This document shows, piece by piece, positions 1 through 7,611 of a stretch of DNA of 64,000 nucleotides; position 1 is the stretch's first letter; every line of letters begins with the position of its first letter. Source of the DNA: Sphingomonas sp. (lineage in GTDB: Bacteria; Pseudomonadota; Alphaproteobacteria; Sphingomonadales; Sphingomonadaceae). A model generated the notes under the pieces. That model saw only the letters and a list, made by a program, of their open reading frames with translations. It did no database searches and had not been told where the DNA came from. The stretch lies in assembly GCF_017744835.1 (NCBI RefSeq), contig NZ_JAGIAM010000002.1:124001-188000 (forward strand), written 5' to 3'. The position numbers and the translations under genes were made by a program.

Positions 1-700
1 CGAGGTCGTCGGCAGTCACCTGCGCCTCGCCCAGCTCGCTGCGCGCGGCGAGCAGCCCCACGGCATTTTCGTGGCGCAGCTGGAGCTCGGGCGTGTCCTC
101 GATCAGGATCAGCCGCTCCTGCGCCGGGATCTCGCGCATCAGCGCGTTGAGGAAGGTGGTCTTGCCGGTCGAGGTGCCGCCGGAGACGAGGATCGTCTTG
201 CGCGCGCGCACCGCGGCGGCGAGCGTCCCCGCGACATCGCCCGAGCGGAGCAGCGTGGCCAGCGCCTCGTCGGCCGGGTCCTCGGCGAGCGCCTCGCGCG
301 TGCGGACCGCGTCGAAGCCGCCGCGCTCGACATAATCGGCGAGCGTCAGCTCGGGATTGACGTGCTTGCGGATCGCGATCGCCGGAAAGCCGCGGGTGGC
401 GGGCGGCGCGATAACCTGGACGCGCGCGCCGTCGGGCAGGCTGGCCGAAAGCAGCGGATGCTCGCGGCTGACCCCCTGGTTGGCGAAGGCCGCGATCTGC
501 GTCGCGAGGCGCATCAGCCAGGCCTCGCTGAGCCCGGGAATCTCGTGCCGCTCGACCGTGCCCGCGATCGTCTCCGCCCAGAGCTCCTCGGGGCGGTTGA
601 CGTAGATGTCGGTGACGTCGGTGCGCGCCAGCACCGGCTCGAACGGCGCCAGGAAGCTGCGGAGATAGACTCCGCCCTGCGCGGCCGGCGGCGCGTTCAC
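1..700 (-). CDS. virB11: VirB11-type type IV secretion ATPase (partial, 3' end outside window)
   Basis: Hexameric traffic ATPase that powers assembly and substrate transfer of a type IV secretion system at the inner membrane. The gene reads in from a GTG start at 700 that overlaps the virB10 stop (GTGA). About 233 residues are inside the window, with an N-terminal domain and then a Walker A motif GGTSTGKTT near residues 174-182, followed by an acidic ILIEDTPEL segment typical of VirB11/PulE ATPases. The C-terminal part lies beyond base 1. It is the last visible gene of a virB2-B11 operon on the minus strand. It is not a long annotated ORF because the start is GTG and the gene is truncated by the window edge. 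VirB11 rather than PilT/GspE is inferred from the operon context. Confidence 0.93.
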   Translation of the reverse strand, partial: MNAPPAAQGGVYLRSFLAPFEPVLARTDVTDIYVNRPEELWAETIAGTVERHEIPGLSEAWLMRLATQIAAFANQGVSREHPLLSASLPDGARVQVIAPPATRGFPAIAIRKHVNPELTLADYVERGGFDAVRTREALAEDPADEALATLLRSGDVAGTLAAAVRARKTILVSGGTSTGKTTFLNALMREIPAQERLILIEDTPELQLRHENAVGLLAARSELGEAQVTADDL

Positions 701-1776
701 TGCCGGCCTTCGACTTCGGTGAAGTCGAGGTCGCGCGCGACGAAGACGCTGATCGACGTGCCCGGCTTGACCGAGAGCGTGCGCGGCACCTGGTTGAACC
801 GGTTCTGGATCGCCGAACTGTCGTTGTTGGGCAGCGGCACGATCACCGGCCCGTTGCTGCCGCGCAGCGCGAGGTTGACCCCGAAATCGAGCGCCGATTG
901 CAGGATGGCGCCCGAGAAGCGCTCGAAGAAGTGCGTATCGACATCGGCACGGATGCCGGTGCGGCCGACTCGGTCGGCGGCGGGCGATCCGATGTTGATC
1001 GTCGCGCCGTCAGGCCGGATCAGCCGGGTCCAGTTGATCAGCGCGCGGTTCTGCCCCGGTCCGGCGTCCGACCGATATTCGCCGATCAGCCTGCTGCCGC
1101 GCGGGATGAGAACGCGCGTGCCGTCGAAGCCGATCACGTTGCGCGAGACGATCGCGCGCGCGAAGCCCGCGCGGTTCGAATCGAAACCCGTCTCGAGCAC
1201 GGCGGGGATCAGCGTTCCCTGCAACACCGTCGTCGCGCGGTTGGCGAACATGCCCGCGCGCGCGCGATCGGTATCGTTGCGTGCCTGGAACCCCGCGGGG
1301 CCGGGCGGAACCGGTGTAGCCACGGGCGGACGGGCGCCTTCCGAATTGTCGATGACGAGCGAAGTGCCGTTCGATGCGCGCGGCGGAATGGGCTCCGGCG
1401 CCGGCTGATACTGTGGCGGCGGCGCGAGCGGGACATAGGTGCGCGGCGCAGGCTGCGGCGCCGGTTGACGCTCGGCCACGGCAGGCGCCTGCGTGACGAT
1501 CACCGTCGGCGCGGGCGCCGGGGCGGGCGGAGTCGGTTCCGGCGGAATTATGAGCTGCGGCACCGTCGAGGGCCGGCCCGACTCTGCCATCCGACTCGAT
1601 GTACTCGGCGCCATCGCGGCCTGACGTCGCGCGTTGAGCACGGCGAACAGGAGGACGAAGCCGATCAGGGCAAAGCCGACGATCGCGAGCGTGGAAAGGC
1701 CGGTGCGCGGCCGCGCCACCGTCGGAAGCACCGAACCGCTCTCCTCGGCGGGAGGCGAAGGCGGTTGGGTCGCCAT
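697..1776 (-). CDS. virB10: VirB10/TrbI-family type IV secretion channel protein
   Basis: Energy-sensing scaffold that spans from the inner membrane to the outer membrane core of the T4SS. The protein has 359 residues. It has a short cytoplasmic N-terminus, a single membrane segment near residues 29-48, a proline-rich periplasmic spacer (about 70-150), and a C-terminal TrbI/VirB10 beta-barrel domain with the typical IPRGSRLIGEY stretch. The start at 1776 was chosen because it gives a TGATG junction with the virB9 stop and places the membrane segment correctly; a longer in-frame reading upstream is a shadow of virB9. The stop overlaps the virB11 GTG start, which suggests translational coupling. 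Confidence 0.94.
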   Translation of the reverse strand: MATQPPSPPAEESGSVLPTVARPRTGLSTLAIVGFALIGFVLLFAVLNARRQAAMAPSTSSRMAESGRPSTVPQLIIPPEPTPPAPAPAPTVIVTQAPAVAERQPAPQPAPRTYVPLAPPPQYQPAPEPIPPRASNGTSLVIDNSEGARPPVATPVPPGPAGFQARNDTDRARAGMFANRATTVLQGTLIPAVLETGFDSNRAGFARAIVSRNVIGFDGTRVLIPRGSRLIGEYRSDAGPGQNRALINWTRLIRPDGATINIGSPAADRVGRTGIRADVDTHFFERFSGAILQSALDFGVNLALRGSNGPVIVPLPNNDSSAIQNRFNQVPRTLSVKPGTSISVFVARDLDFTEVEGRQ

Positions 1777-2462
1777 CAGCGCTTCTCCGCCCGTGGCTCG
1801 CGTACCTGCCGCTTGGCGCGCGCGACATTGCCGTCGAGCCGGAAGACGAACTGCTTGGCGATCGAATCGATCACCAGCCGGTCGTCGCGCATCATTCCGT
1901 TGACAAGCGTCTCCTTGCCTTGCGTATCGACCGCGAAGACCGCCGGCAGGTCGACGTTCTTGGGCCATTCGACGAAGGTACGCTCGCCGTCGTCCGCCAT
2001 CCGCGACGGCCACAGCGAACGCTTGCCGCTGAGCTTGTAGCGATTGGTGAGGCCCACCGGCAGCGACGCGATGGTGGGCGGCGGCGGCGGATAGCGGAAG
2101 CGCAGCGAATAGATGGTCGGCGCATAGCTGGGCGCGAGATCGAAGTGATAGGCGCGCACGCTGGTGATCACGGTCAGGTTGGTCGAGACGCCGCCCTGCA
2201 CCGCCTTGACGATCAAGTGGCTGCCGGCGCGATTGGCGGTGACCTGCCACGCGCTGCTGTCGCCCAGCGCGACGCTGACGATCTGCTCGTCGGGCGCCAG
2301 CTCGATGACGAGCTGGTATCCGGGAGCCCCTTCGATCCGCACGACCTGGTCGGGCTGAAAGTCGACGATGCGCACGCGCGCGTCGGCCGGGAGCTCCTGC
2401 GCGGCAGCGGGTGCCGCGGGAACCGCCAGCGCGATCAGCAGGAGCGCGCCGCGCAGCCTCAT
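1776..2462 (-). CDS. virB9: VirB9/TrbG-family T4SS outer-core protein
   Basis: Periplasmic component of the T4SS outer-membrane core complex; in characterised systems it assembles with VirB7 and VirB10. The product has 228 residues with a clear signal peptide (hydrophobic core LLLIALAVPAAPAAA, cleavage near residue 21), an N-terminal VirB9 domain and a C-terminal beta-sandwich region with the conserved LFNDG-like region diverged. It overlaps virB8 by four bases (ATGA) and virB10 by one base. No virB7 lipoprotein gene is visible between virB8 and virB9, so the outer core may lack VirB7 or use a distant copy. Confidence 0.92.
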   Translation of the reverse strand: MRLRGALLLIALAVPAAPAAAQELPADARVRIVDFQPDQVVRIEGAPGYQLVIELAPDEQIVSVALGDSSAWQVTANRAGSHLIVKAVQGGVSTNLTVITSVRAYHFDLAPSYAPTIYSLRFRYPPPPPTIASLPVGLTNRYKLSGKRSLWPSRMADDGERTFVEWPKNVDLPAVFAVDTQGKETLVNGMMRDDRLVIDSIAKQFVFRLDGNVARAKRQVREPRAEKR

Positions 2463-3280
2463 AGCTCGACCGCCGGCTGCGCAGCGCGGCGCGGCGGGAT
2501 GACGACGCCGCCGGGCGCGGTCGACGGGGCGACGCCCGGCACCGTCGCCGGTGCGGCCTGGGGCACGAGCGTCGGGCTCGGTGCAGGCGTCGGCTCGGGC
2601 GGAAGCGCCTCGGCGTTGCGGCGATAGCTGCGCACCTGGAAGCCGAGCGGATTGACGTAGCGGTCCTCCACCGACATCGGCGCATTGGCGTAATCGTAGC
2701 GGATCACTGCCACCCAGGGCTGCGGCGCGGCGGGCTGCCGGCCGACGTCCTGGCGGACGGTATCGAAGCGGACCAGCGCGCTCTTGGGGCCGAGCGCCGA
2801 CACGCTCTTCACCCGCGCCGAGACGACCGTCGAGCGCGGATAGGTGGCGAGCGGGCTCGCCGGGTTGGTGGCCGGCATCAGCGAGAGATAGTCGGCGCGC
2901 GCCTGGCCGGTCGACCAGAGCCCGACCTTGCGATAGTCGGCCTGGAGCGAATTGATGTCGAAACCCTCGCGCGCGATGACATATTGCACGAGGAAGGATT
3001 GCGTGAGCGCGGCGTCGCTCGACACCATCTGCGGATCGAGCGGCTTGAGCAGTTGGACGAAGCCGGTCTGCCGATCGACGAGCAACGTATAGGGCTCGAC
3101 GCGTTTGAGCGGCATCAGCAGCATCAGCGCGACGGCGAGGCAGAGCGCGACCGCGATCGCCACCGCCGCGACGATCCAGGCGACCCGGCGCGAGGCGCGG
3201 AGCGATTCCTGCCGGTCCTGCGCCCAGCTCTGCGCTCCCTTGAGATAGGCGTCGAGCGCTTCGGTGCTCATCTTCTTCAT
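2459..3280 (-). CDS. virB8: VirB8-type T4SS inner-membrane assembly factor
   Basis: Bitopic inner-membrane protein that nucleates T4SS assembly through its periplasmic domain. The protein has 273 residues: a cytoplasmic N-terminus, one strong membrane helix near residues 33-56, the NTF2-like periplasmic VirB8 domain (about 60-225), and an unusual Pro/Ala-rich C-terminal tail. The start at 3280 overlaps the virB6 stop as ATGA; an alternative ATG lies three codons downstream. The tail of about 45 residues (many PTP/APxP elements) goes beyond the usual VirB8 length and may be a periplasmic spacer or interaction arm. Confidence 0.92.
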   Translation of the reverse strand: MKKMSTEALDAYLKGAQSWAQDRQESLRASRRVAWIVAAVAIAVALCLAVALMLLMPLKRVEPYTLLVDRQTGFVQLLKPLDPQMVSSDAALTQSFLVQYVIAREGFDINSLQADYRKVGLWSTGQARADYLSLMPATNPASPLATYPRSTVVSARVKSVSALGPKSALVRFDTVRQDVGRQPAAPQPWVAVIRYDYANAPMSVEDRYVNPLGFQVRSYRRNAEALPPEPTPAPSPTLVPQAAPATVPGVAPSTAPGGVVIPPRRAAQPAVEL

Positions 3281-4485
3281 GCGTTGAAATCCCGGCGGCG
3301 CGCGCTGGCCGACACGCGTACGGAGGCTCGCCGGCGCGACGGCGCTCCCTGCGGGCTGACGGGCCCGGCGGTGCTGTTGATGGACTGTCGAATGGTGACG
3401 GAGCCGGGCGAGGCGCTCGCCGCCCCGGAGCCGACGCCGGCGGCGCCAGCGGTCGCTTCGCGCCGCTGGGCGGCGGTGACGGCGTCGACGATCACCGACG
3501 CGCGCGAGCGGCCGTCGATCGCGGCGGGCATGGTGCGGCGATCGGTGCTCGATCGCTCAGCGCTGTCACTCCGCTCGAACCGCTCGCGCAGGCTCGTACG
3601 CGCGCCCTCGGGCAGCCGCAGCGCCCAGGCGACGCGCGCGACCCCGCCGATCATCGCGAGCAGCACCAGGCCGAACACGATCGTCACGGCCAGCAGTTGC
3701 GCGGGCGCGCCGGGGATCGGCACCTGCGCAACGCGGCGCGCGAGCAGGTCGCTCAGCCAGGGCTCGAGCAGCGCCAATTCGACGCCGAGCGCGACGCTGG
3801 TCGCCACCACGCCGAGCACGGTGCCCGCAAGCGCCCGCAGCCACCCCACGAACAGCCCGCGCGTCGCATCGAACAGCAGGAAGCCGACGAACAGCGGCCC
3901 GAGCGCCAGCAGCAGCCCGCCGAGCAGGCGGAGGCCGGCGAAAGACCCCAGCGCGCCGACCAGGAAGGTGGTGCGCGACGCGCCGATCGCGAAGGTATCG
4001 AAGCCGCCGAACATCGGCGGGGCGACCTGCTGGACGGTCGGATCGGGCGCCGGCCCGGGGCCTTCGATGGCGAGCGCTTCGAAGCCGCGGTCGAGGCCGT
4101 CCATCCGCGCGACCAGCCCGCCTGTCGAGCCCGGCACGCCCGCCGGGCCGCCGATCGCCGCGGCGAGCTCGGCCGGCGCATCGAGCGCGACGTCGTAGAT
4201 CAGCGTGCGATAGGCCGGCCACCCGCTCGCCAGCGCCAGCACCGCGCCGATCTTGACCAGCGCCATCACGCCGTCGCGCATCCCCGGGATCTCGCCCAGC
4301 AGCATGCGATAGCCGATCAGCGCGACGAACAGCGTCAGCAGCGAGGTGAGCGCCAGCGACGCGACCGATCCGGGCGCGGCGAGCGCCAGATAGCCCTGCT
4401 CGCCGATCGTGCGCGCCTGGCAGTCGACGAAGCCGAGCACGCTCTGCAACGTACCGTTATCGGGCGGATAATAGACGCAGGCCAT
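3277..4485 (-). CDS. virB6: VirB6/TrbL-family T4SS polytopic membrane protein
   Basis: Polytopic inner-membrane channel component of the T4SS. The start at 4485 (MACVYYPP) makes a TGATG junction with the virB4 stop; the longer upstream reading is a virB4 shadow. The 402-residue product has roughly six hydrophobic segments between residues 40 and 310. A polar C-terminal tail of about 90 residues, rich in Arg and Ser, is probably cytoplasmic. No virB5 or entry-exclusion lipoprotein gene lies between virB4 and virB6, unlike the Agrobacterium order. The family assignment rests on hydropathy and position more than on sequence motifs. Confidence 0.88.
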   Translation of the reverse strand: MACVYYPPDNGTLQSVLGFVDCQARTIGEQGYLALAAPGSVASLALTSLLTLFVALIGYRMLLGEIPGMRDGVMALVKIGAVLALASGWPAYRTLIYDVALDAPAELAAAIGGPAGVPGSTGGLVARMDGLDRGFEALAIEGPGPAPDPTVQQVAPPMFGGFDTFAIGASRTTFLVGALGSFAGLRLLGGLLLALGPLFVGFLLFDATRGLFVGWLRALAGTVLGVVATSVALGVELALLEPWLSDLLARRVAQVPIPGAPAQLLAVTIVFGLVLLAMIGGVARVAWALRLPEGARTSLRERFERSDSAERSSTDRRTMPAAIDGRSRASVIVDAVTAAQRREATAGAAGVGSGAASASPGSVTIRQSINSTAGPVSPQGAPSRRRASVRVSASARRRDFNA

Positions 4486-6857
4486 CAGGCGCGCTCCAGC
4501 AGCGGCTGGAGCCAGTCGGCGGGATCGTCGCCCCTCTCCGCGCGGATCTCGTCCAGCAGGCGGACGGTGCGTTCGCGCCCCGAGAGGATGGTGAGCAGTT
4601 CGTGTTCGCCGGTCAGGTTGAGCCGCGCGACCACGCTCTCGGCGCCGTGCTTGATCAGGAAGCAATGCGCATTGTCGGGCAGCGAGCGGATCAGCTCGAA
4701 CTCGTGCCGCGACAGGCCGAAGCCGTCGACATAATCCTCGGGCCGCGCGCGCGGATTGGCCATGAAGATCTGAGTCGCCGCCTGCTCGATGATCGCGCTG
4801 GCGATGCGGCTCTCGAGCGCGTCCTGCGCGCTCTGCGTCGCGAAGCCGACGATGCCGTTGCGCTTGCGGATCGTCTTTTCCCAATCCTTGATGCGCCGCA
4901 CGAAGACGTCGTCGTCGAGCGCCTTCCAGCCCTCGTCCACCACGATGATCGCCGCAGTGCCGTCCAGCCGCTCCTCGACGCGGTGGAACAGGTACATCAT
5001 CGCCGGCGTGCGCAGCGCCGCGTCGTCGAGCACCTGGGTCATGTCGAAGCCGACCGATTCCGCGGTCAGGTCGGTCCGGTCCTCCTCATTGTCGAACAGC
5101 CAGGCGCGCTCGCCGGTGCCGAACCACGGCGCGATTCGCGCCCACAGATCGCCGGCGGCGGCGCGGTGGCTGCCGCGGAACAGCTCGGCGAGATAGCGCA
5201 GCCGGCGATGCTCGGGCGGCTGGAGAAAGTTGGCGTCGACCGCGTCCTTGATCCGCGCCAGCTCCTCGACGTCGGCGCCACCGGCTAGCTGGGTCAGCCA
5301 GTCGATCAGGAACTGCCGGTTGGCCGGCGTGTCGGGCAGCCGCAGCGGATTGAGCCCCGAGGGCTCGCCCGGGCGCAGCACGTCGTAGCGCCCGCCGATC
5401 GCGCGGATGAACAGCTCGGCGCCGCGATCCTTGTCGAAGAAGATGATCCGCGGCGCATATTTGCGCGCCTGGGCGAGCAGGAAGTTGAGCACCACGGTCT
5501 TGCCCGAGCCCGAGGGGCCGATCACCGTGAAATTGCCCAGGTCGCCCTGGTGGAAGTTGAAGAAATAGGGGCCGGCGGCCGTCGTCTCGAGCAAGGTCAC
5601 CGCCTCGCCCCAATGGTTGCCGTGCTGCTGGCCCACCGGGAAATTGTGCCCGCTCGCGAGCCCCGCGAAATTTCCGGTCGAGACCAGCCCGCGGCGCGCG
5701 ATGAACTTGAAGTTGCCAGGGAACTGCGCCCAATAGGCGGGCTCGAGCGCGATTTCCTCGCGCACCGCGATCACCCCCAGCTCGGCCAGCGTCGCCTGGA
5801 CTTCCGCCACGCCCGCATCGACCTCGGCCGGCGTCGCGCCGTGCACCGCCACGGTCATGTGGTGCTCGCCGAAGCCCGCGCGGCCGGCGGCGACTTCGTC
5901 CTTGGCCTGCGACAGGTCCGCACGCAGGCTCACCGCTTCATCCTCGGCCGAGCGCATCCGGCGCAGCGCAAGGTTCATCCGGCCCAGCGCCGCCTGACGG
6001 TCGACGAAGCCGAACGACTGCGACATCGTGAGCTCGAAGGGCAACCGCAGCAGCTCGTCGAACATCCCCGGGCTGGTCTGGCCGGGATAATCCTTGATCG
6101 AGACGATCGCGCTGAAATCGCGCGGCAGCGTCCCTGACGCGCCCAGCTCCACCGTCTCCTGCCCAAAGCTCACGCGCCGATAGGGGAGATAGGAGGCGAT
6201 GTCCTGGAACGGCAGCAGCACCGGCCGCCGCTCGCGGTTGAACAGCTCGGACAGGAATTCGAGCGGCTCGGAACACGGCCCCTGCGGGCCGTCGTAGATC
6301 TGGAGGAGGCGCGGCTCGTAATTGCCGAGCGCGGCCATCAGCGCCTCGCGCGCGGTGTCGAGCTGGCGCAGGTCGCCCGCCTGCGCGACCGCGGTGTCGG
6401 GGCTGCCACGGCTCAGCATCTCGCGCGCGCGATCGAGCAGGCCGACGCGGCCCTGCAGCGGGCGGCGCACCAGCGTGAGATAGAGGTCGTTGACGTAGAG
6501 CCGCCGCGCCGCGAGCCGGTCGCGCCAGGCCTGATCGAGCCGGCGCGAGAAATCGTCGCGGTGGTCGCCACCGATCTCGACCGCGGCCTCGCGGCGGATG
6601 ACGTGGTGATAGATGGCGAAGCGCGAGGAGCCGATCGCCTGCAGCATCGCGTCGCGCAGCCGCTTGCGGTAGTTGATCTCCTCGGTGTCAGCGGTCTCGA
6701 ACAGGAAGCCGCGGAGCCGGATGACCTGCATCAGCAGGCCGTCGTGCGTCTCGATCGTCGCACGGTCGACATGGCGGGCGTACGGCAGCTGGCGGCCCGC
6801 CGGCGCTTCGCGGGCGATGACCTTGGGGTCGCGCGTCAGGGCCGGTAGGAGTTGCAT
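4485..6857 (-). CDS. virB4: VirB4-family T4SS ATPase
   Basis: Large ATPase that drives pilus biogenesis and substrate transport at the cytoplasmic face of the T4SS. The product has 790 residues, the normal length for VirB4. An N-terminal CagE/TrbE/VirB domain (about 1-420) precedes the nucleotide-binding domain, with Walker A GPSGSGKT at residues 447-454 and a Walker B strand IIVVDEGW further on. Its start lies inside the end of virB3 (22-base overlap), and its end couples to virB6. All key nucleotide-binding residues visible are intact. Confidence 0.96.
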   Translation of the reverse strand: MQLLPALTRDPKVIAREAPAGRQLPYARHVDRATIETHDGLLMQVIRLRGFLFETADTEEINYRKRLRDAMLQAIGSSRFAIYHHVIRREAAVEIGGDHRDDFSRRLDQAWRDRLAARRLYVNDLYLTLVRRPLQGRVGLLDRAREMLSRGSPDTAVAQAGDLRQLDTAREALMAALGNYEPRLLQIYDGPQGPCSEPLEFLSELFNRERRPVLLPFQDIASYLPYRRVSFGQETVELGASGTLPRDFSAIVSIKDYPGQTSPGMFDELLRLPFELTMSQSFGFVDRQAALGRMNLALRRMRSAEDEAVSLRADLSQAKDEVAAGRAGFGEHHMTVAVHGATPAEVDAGVAEVQATLAELGVIAVREEIALEPAYWAQFPGNFKFIARRGLVSTGNFAGLASGHNFPVGQQHGNHWGEAVTLLETTAAGPYFFNFHQGDLGNFTVIGPSGSGKTVVLNFLLAQARKYAPRIIFFDKDRGAELFIRAIGGRYDVLRPGEPSGLNPLRLPDTPANRQFLIDWLTQLAGGADVEELARIKDAVDANFLQPPEHRRLRYLAELFRGSHRAAAGDLWARIAPWFGTGERAWLFDNEEDRTDLTAESVGFDMTQVLDDAALRTPAMMYLFHRVEERLDGTAAIIVVDEGWKALDDDVFVRRIKDWEKTIRKRNGIVGFATQSAQDALESRIASAIIEQAATQIFMANPRARPEDYVDGFGLSRHEFELIRSLPDNAHCFLIKHGAESVVARLNLTGEHELLTILSGRERTVRLLDEIRAERGDDPADWLQPLLERA

Positions 6858-7120
6858 CGCCAGATCGCATGGTTCTTGACGCGCGGGCAGCGTGCGATCC
6901 GCGCGATCCAGAGGTCGAAGAAGCGCGGCTCGCGCACGCAGAGCACCATGCCGGCGAGGTGCAGCACCACCGCCGCGATCAGCACCCAGGCCGAACGGAA
7001 CACGAGGAACAGCTCGGTCGCGATGATCGCGTTGGCGACGAAATAGCTATAGGTGACGCCGGCGAACATCTGCGGGCGCGTGAGCGCCACGAACAAGGGG
7101 TCGCGGTCGATCCCTTCCAC
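6836..7120 (-). CDS. virB3: VirB3-family T4SS membrane protein
   Basis: Small inner-membrane protein that works with VirB4 in T4SS pilus assembly. The product has 94 residues with the family's N-terminal pattern (DPLFVALTRPQMFAGV) followed by a hydrophobic hairpin at about 20-60. It ends in a basic cytoplasmic tail. It lies three bases downstream of virB2 and overlaps the virB4 start by 22 bases, so the three genes are very probably translated from one message. Confidence 0.93.
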   Translation of the reverse strand: MEGIDRDPLFVALTRPQMFAGVTYSYFVANAIIATELFLVFRSAWVLIAAVVLHLAGMVLCVREPRFFDLWIARIARCPRVKNHAIWRCNSYRP

Positions 7121-7123
7121 CGG

Positions 7124-7447
7124 CTATTGCCCGAGGCTGGCCGTCGACTGAATCCCTGCGACGATGCTCGCTGCCCCGAAGAGGATGAAGCAGCCGAGGA
7201 TCACGGTGACGCCGTAGCGCCAGTTGATCCGGCCGGTCAGCATCAGGAAGCCCACCGTCGCCACTGCGATCACCGCGACGGCGGTGGCGATGGTGCCGAG
7301 CAATGTCCCCTCGAGCCAGCGCACCGCGCTGACGATCGGGCCCGACCCGGCCGGATCTCCCAGTGAATCCTGTGCCGAGGCCGCTGCCGACCAGACGAAG
7401 CCGAGCGGCGCCCCGAGCCACCGCGCCAGACGATAAATACGCGTCAT
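7124..7447 (-). CDS. virB2: VirB2-type T4SS pilin
   Basis: Major pilin candidate, processed and inserted in the inner membrane before polymerising into the T4SS pilus. The 107-residue precursor has a signal sequence ending near the ASA-Q position around residue 26. Two hydrophobic helices follow (about 48-70 and 80-100) separated by a short polar loop (TGRINWRYG), the classic VirB2/TrbC layout. It is the first gene of the virB operon, so its upstream region (7448-7538) should carry the operon promoter, although no convincing -35/-10 pair was recognised. Confidence 0.9.
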   Translation of the reverse strand: MTRIYRLARWLGAPLGFVWSAAASAQDSLGDPAGSGPIVSAVRWLEGTLLGTIATAVAVIAVATVGFLMLTGRINWRYGVTVILGCFILFGAASIVAGIQSTASLGQ

Positions 7448-7538
7448 TGCTGTAGAATCCTGCCCCCTTTAAGGGTCAATAATAGCGCGATCCGGAAGCA
7501 ATTGCCACTGACATTGCCAAGTATTGGTGCCCGGCTGA

Positions 7539-7598
7539 GGCCGCCATCGCGATCGGGAGCGCCGACTGTCCGGCGCGTCCCGACGGGCGATGGCGGCC
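7539..7598. repeat. Long imperfect palindrome between virB2 and the fibre gene
   Basis: The 12-base arms ggccgccatcgc (7539-7550) and gcgatggcggcc (7587-7598) are perfect inverted repeats. Inside them gggagcgccg and a near-complementary cggcgcgtccc can extend the stem. It lies just after the stop of the fibre gene on the minus strand, where a terminator is expected, but no T-run follows on either strand. It could be a Rho-independent-like structure, an mRNA 3'-end stabiliser or a REP-type element. Confidence 0.6.
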
Positions 7599-7611
7599 AC
7601 CCCTCCCCGGG

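Noticed and set aside
71..1408. Long plus-strand reading frame over virB11 and virB10
   Set aside because: It is antisense to well-supported T4SS genes, has an Arg/Ala-rich composition typical of shadow frames in high-GC DNA and no recognisable domain.
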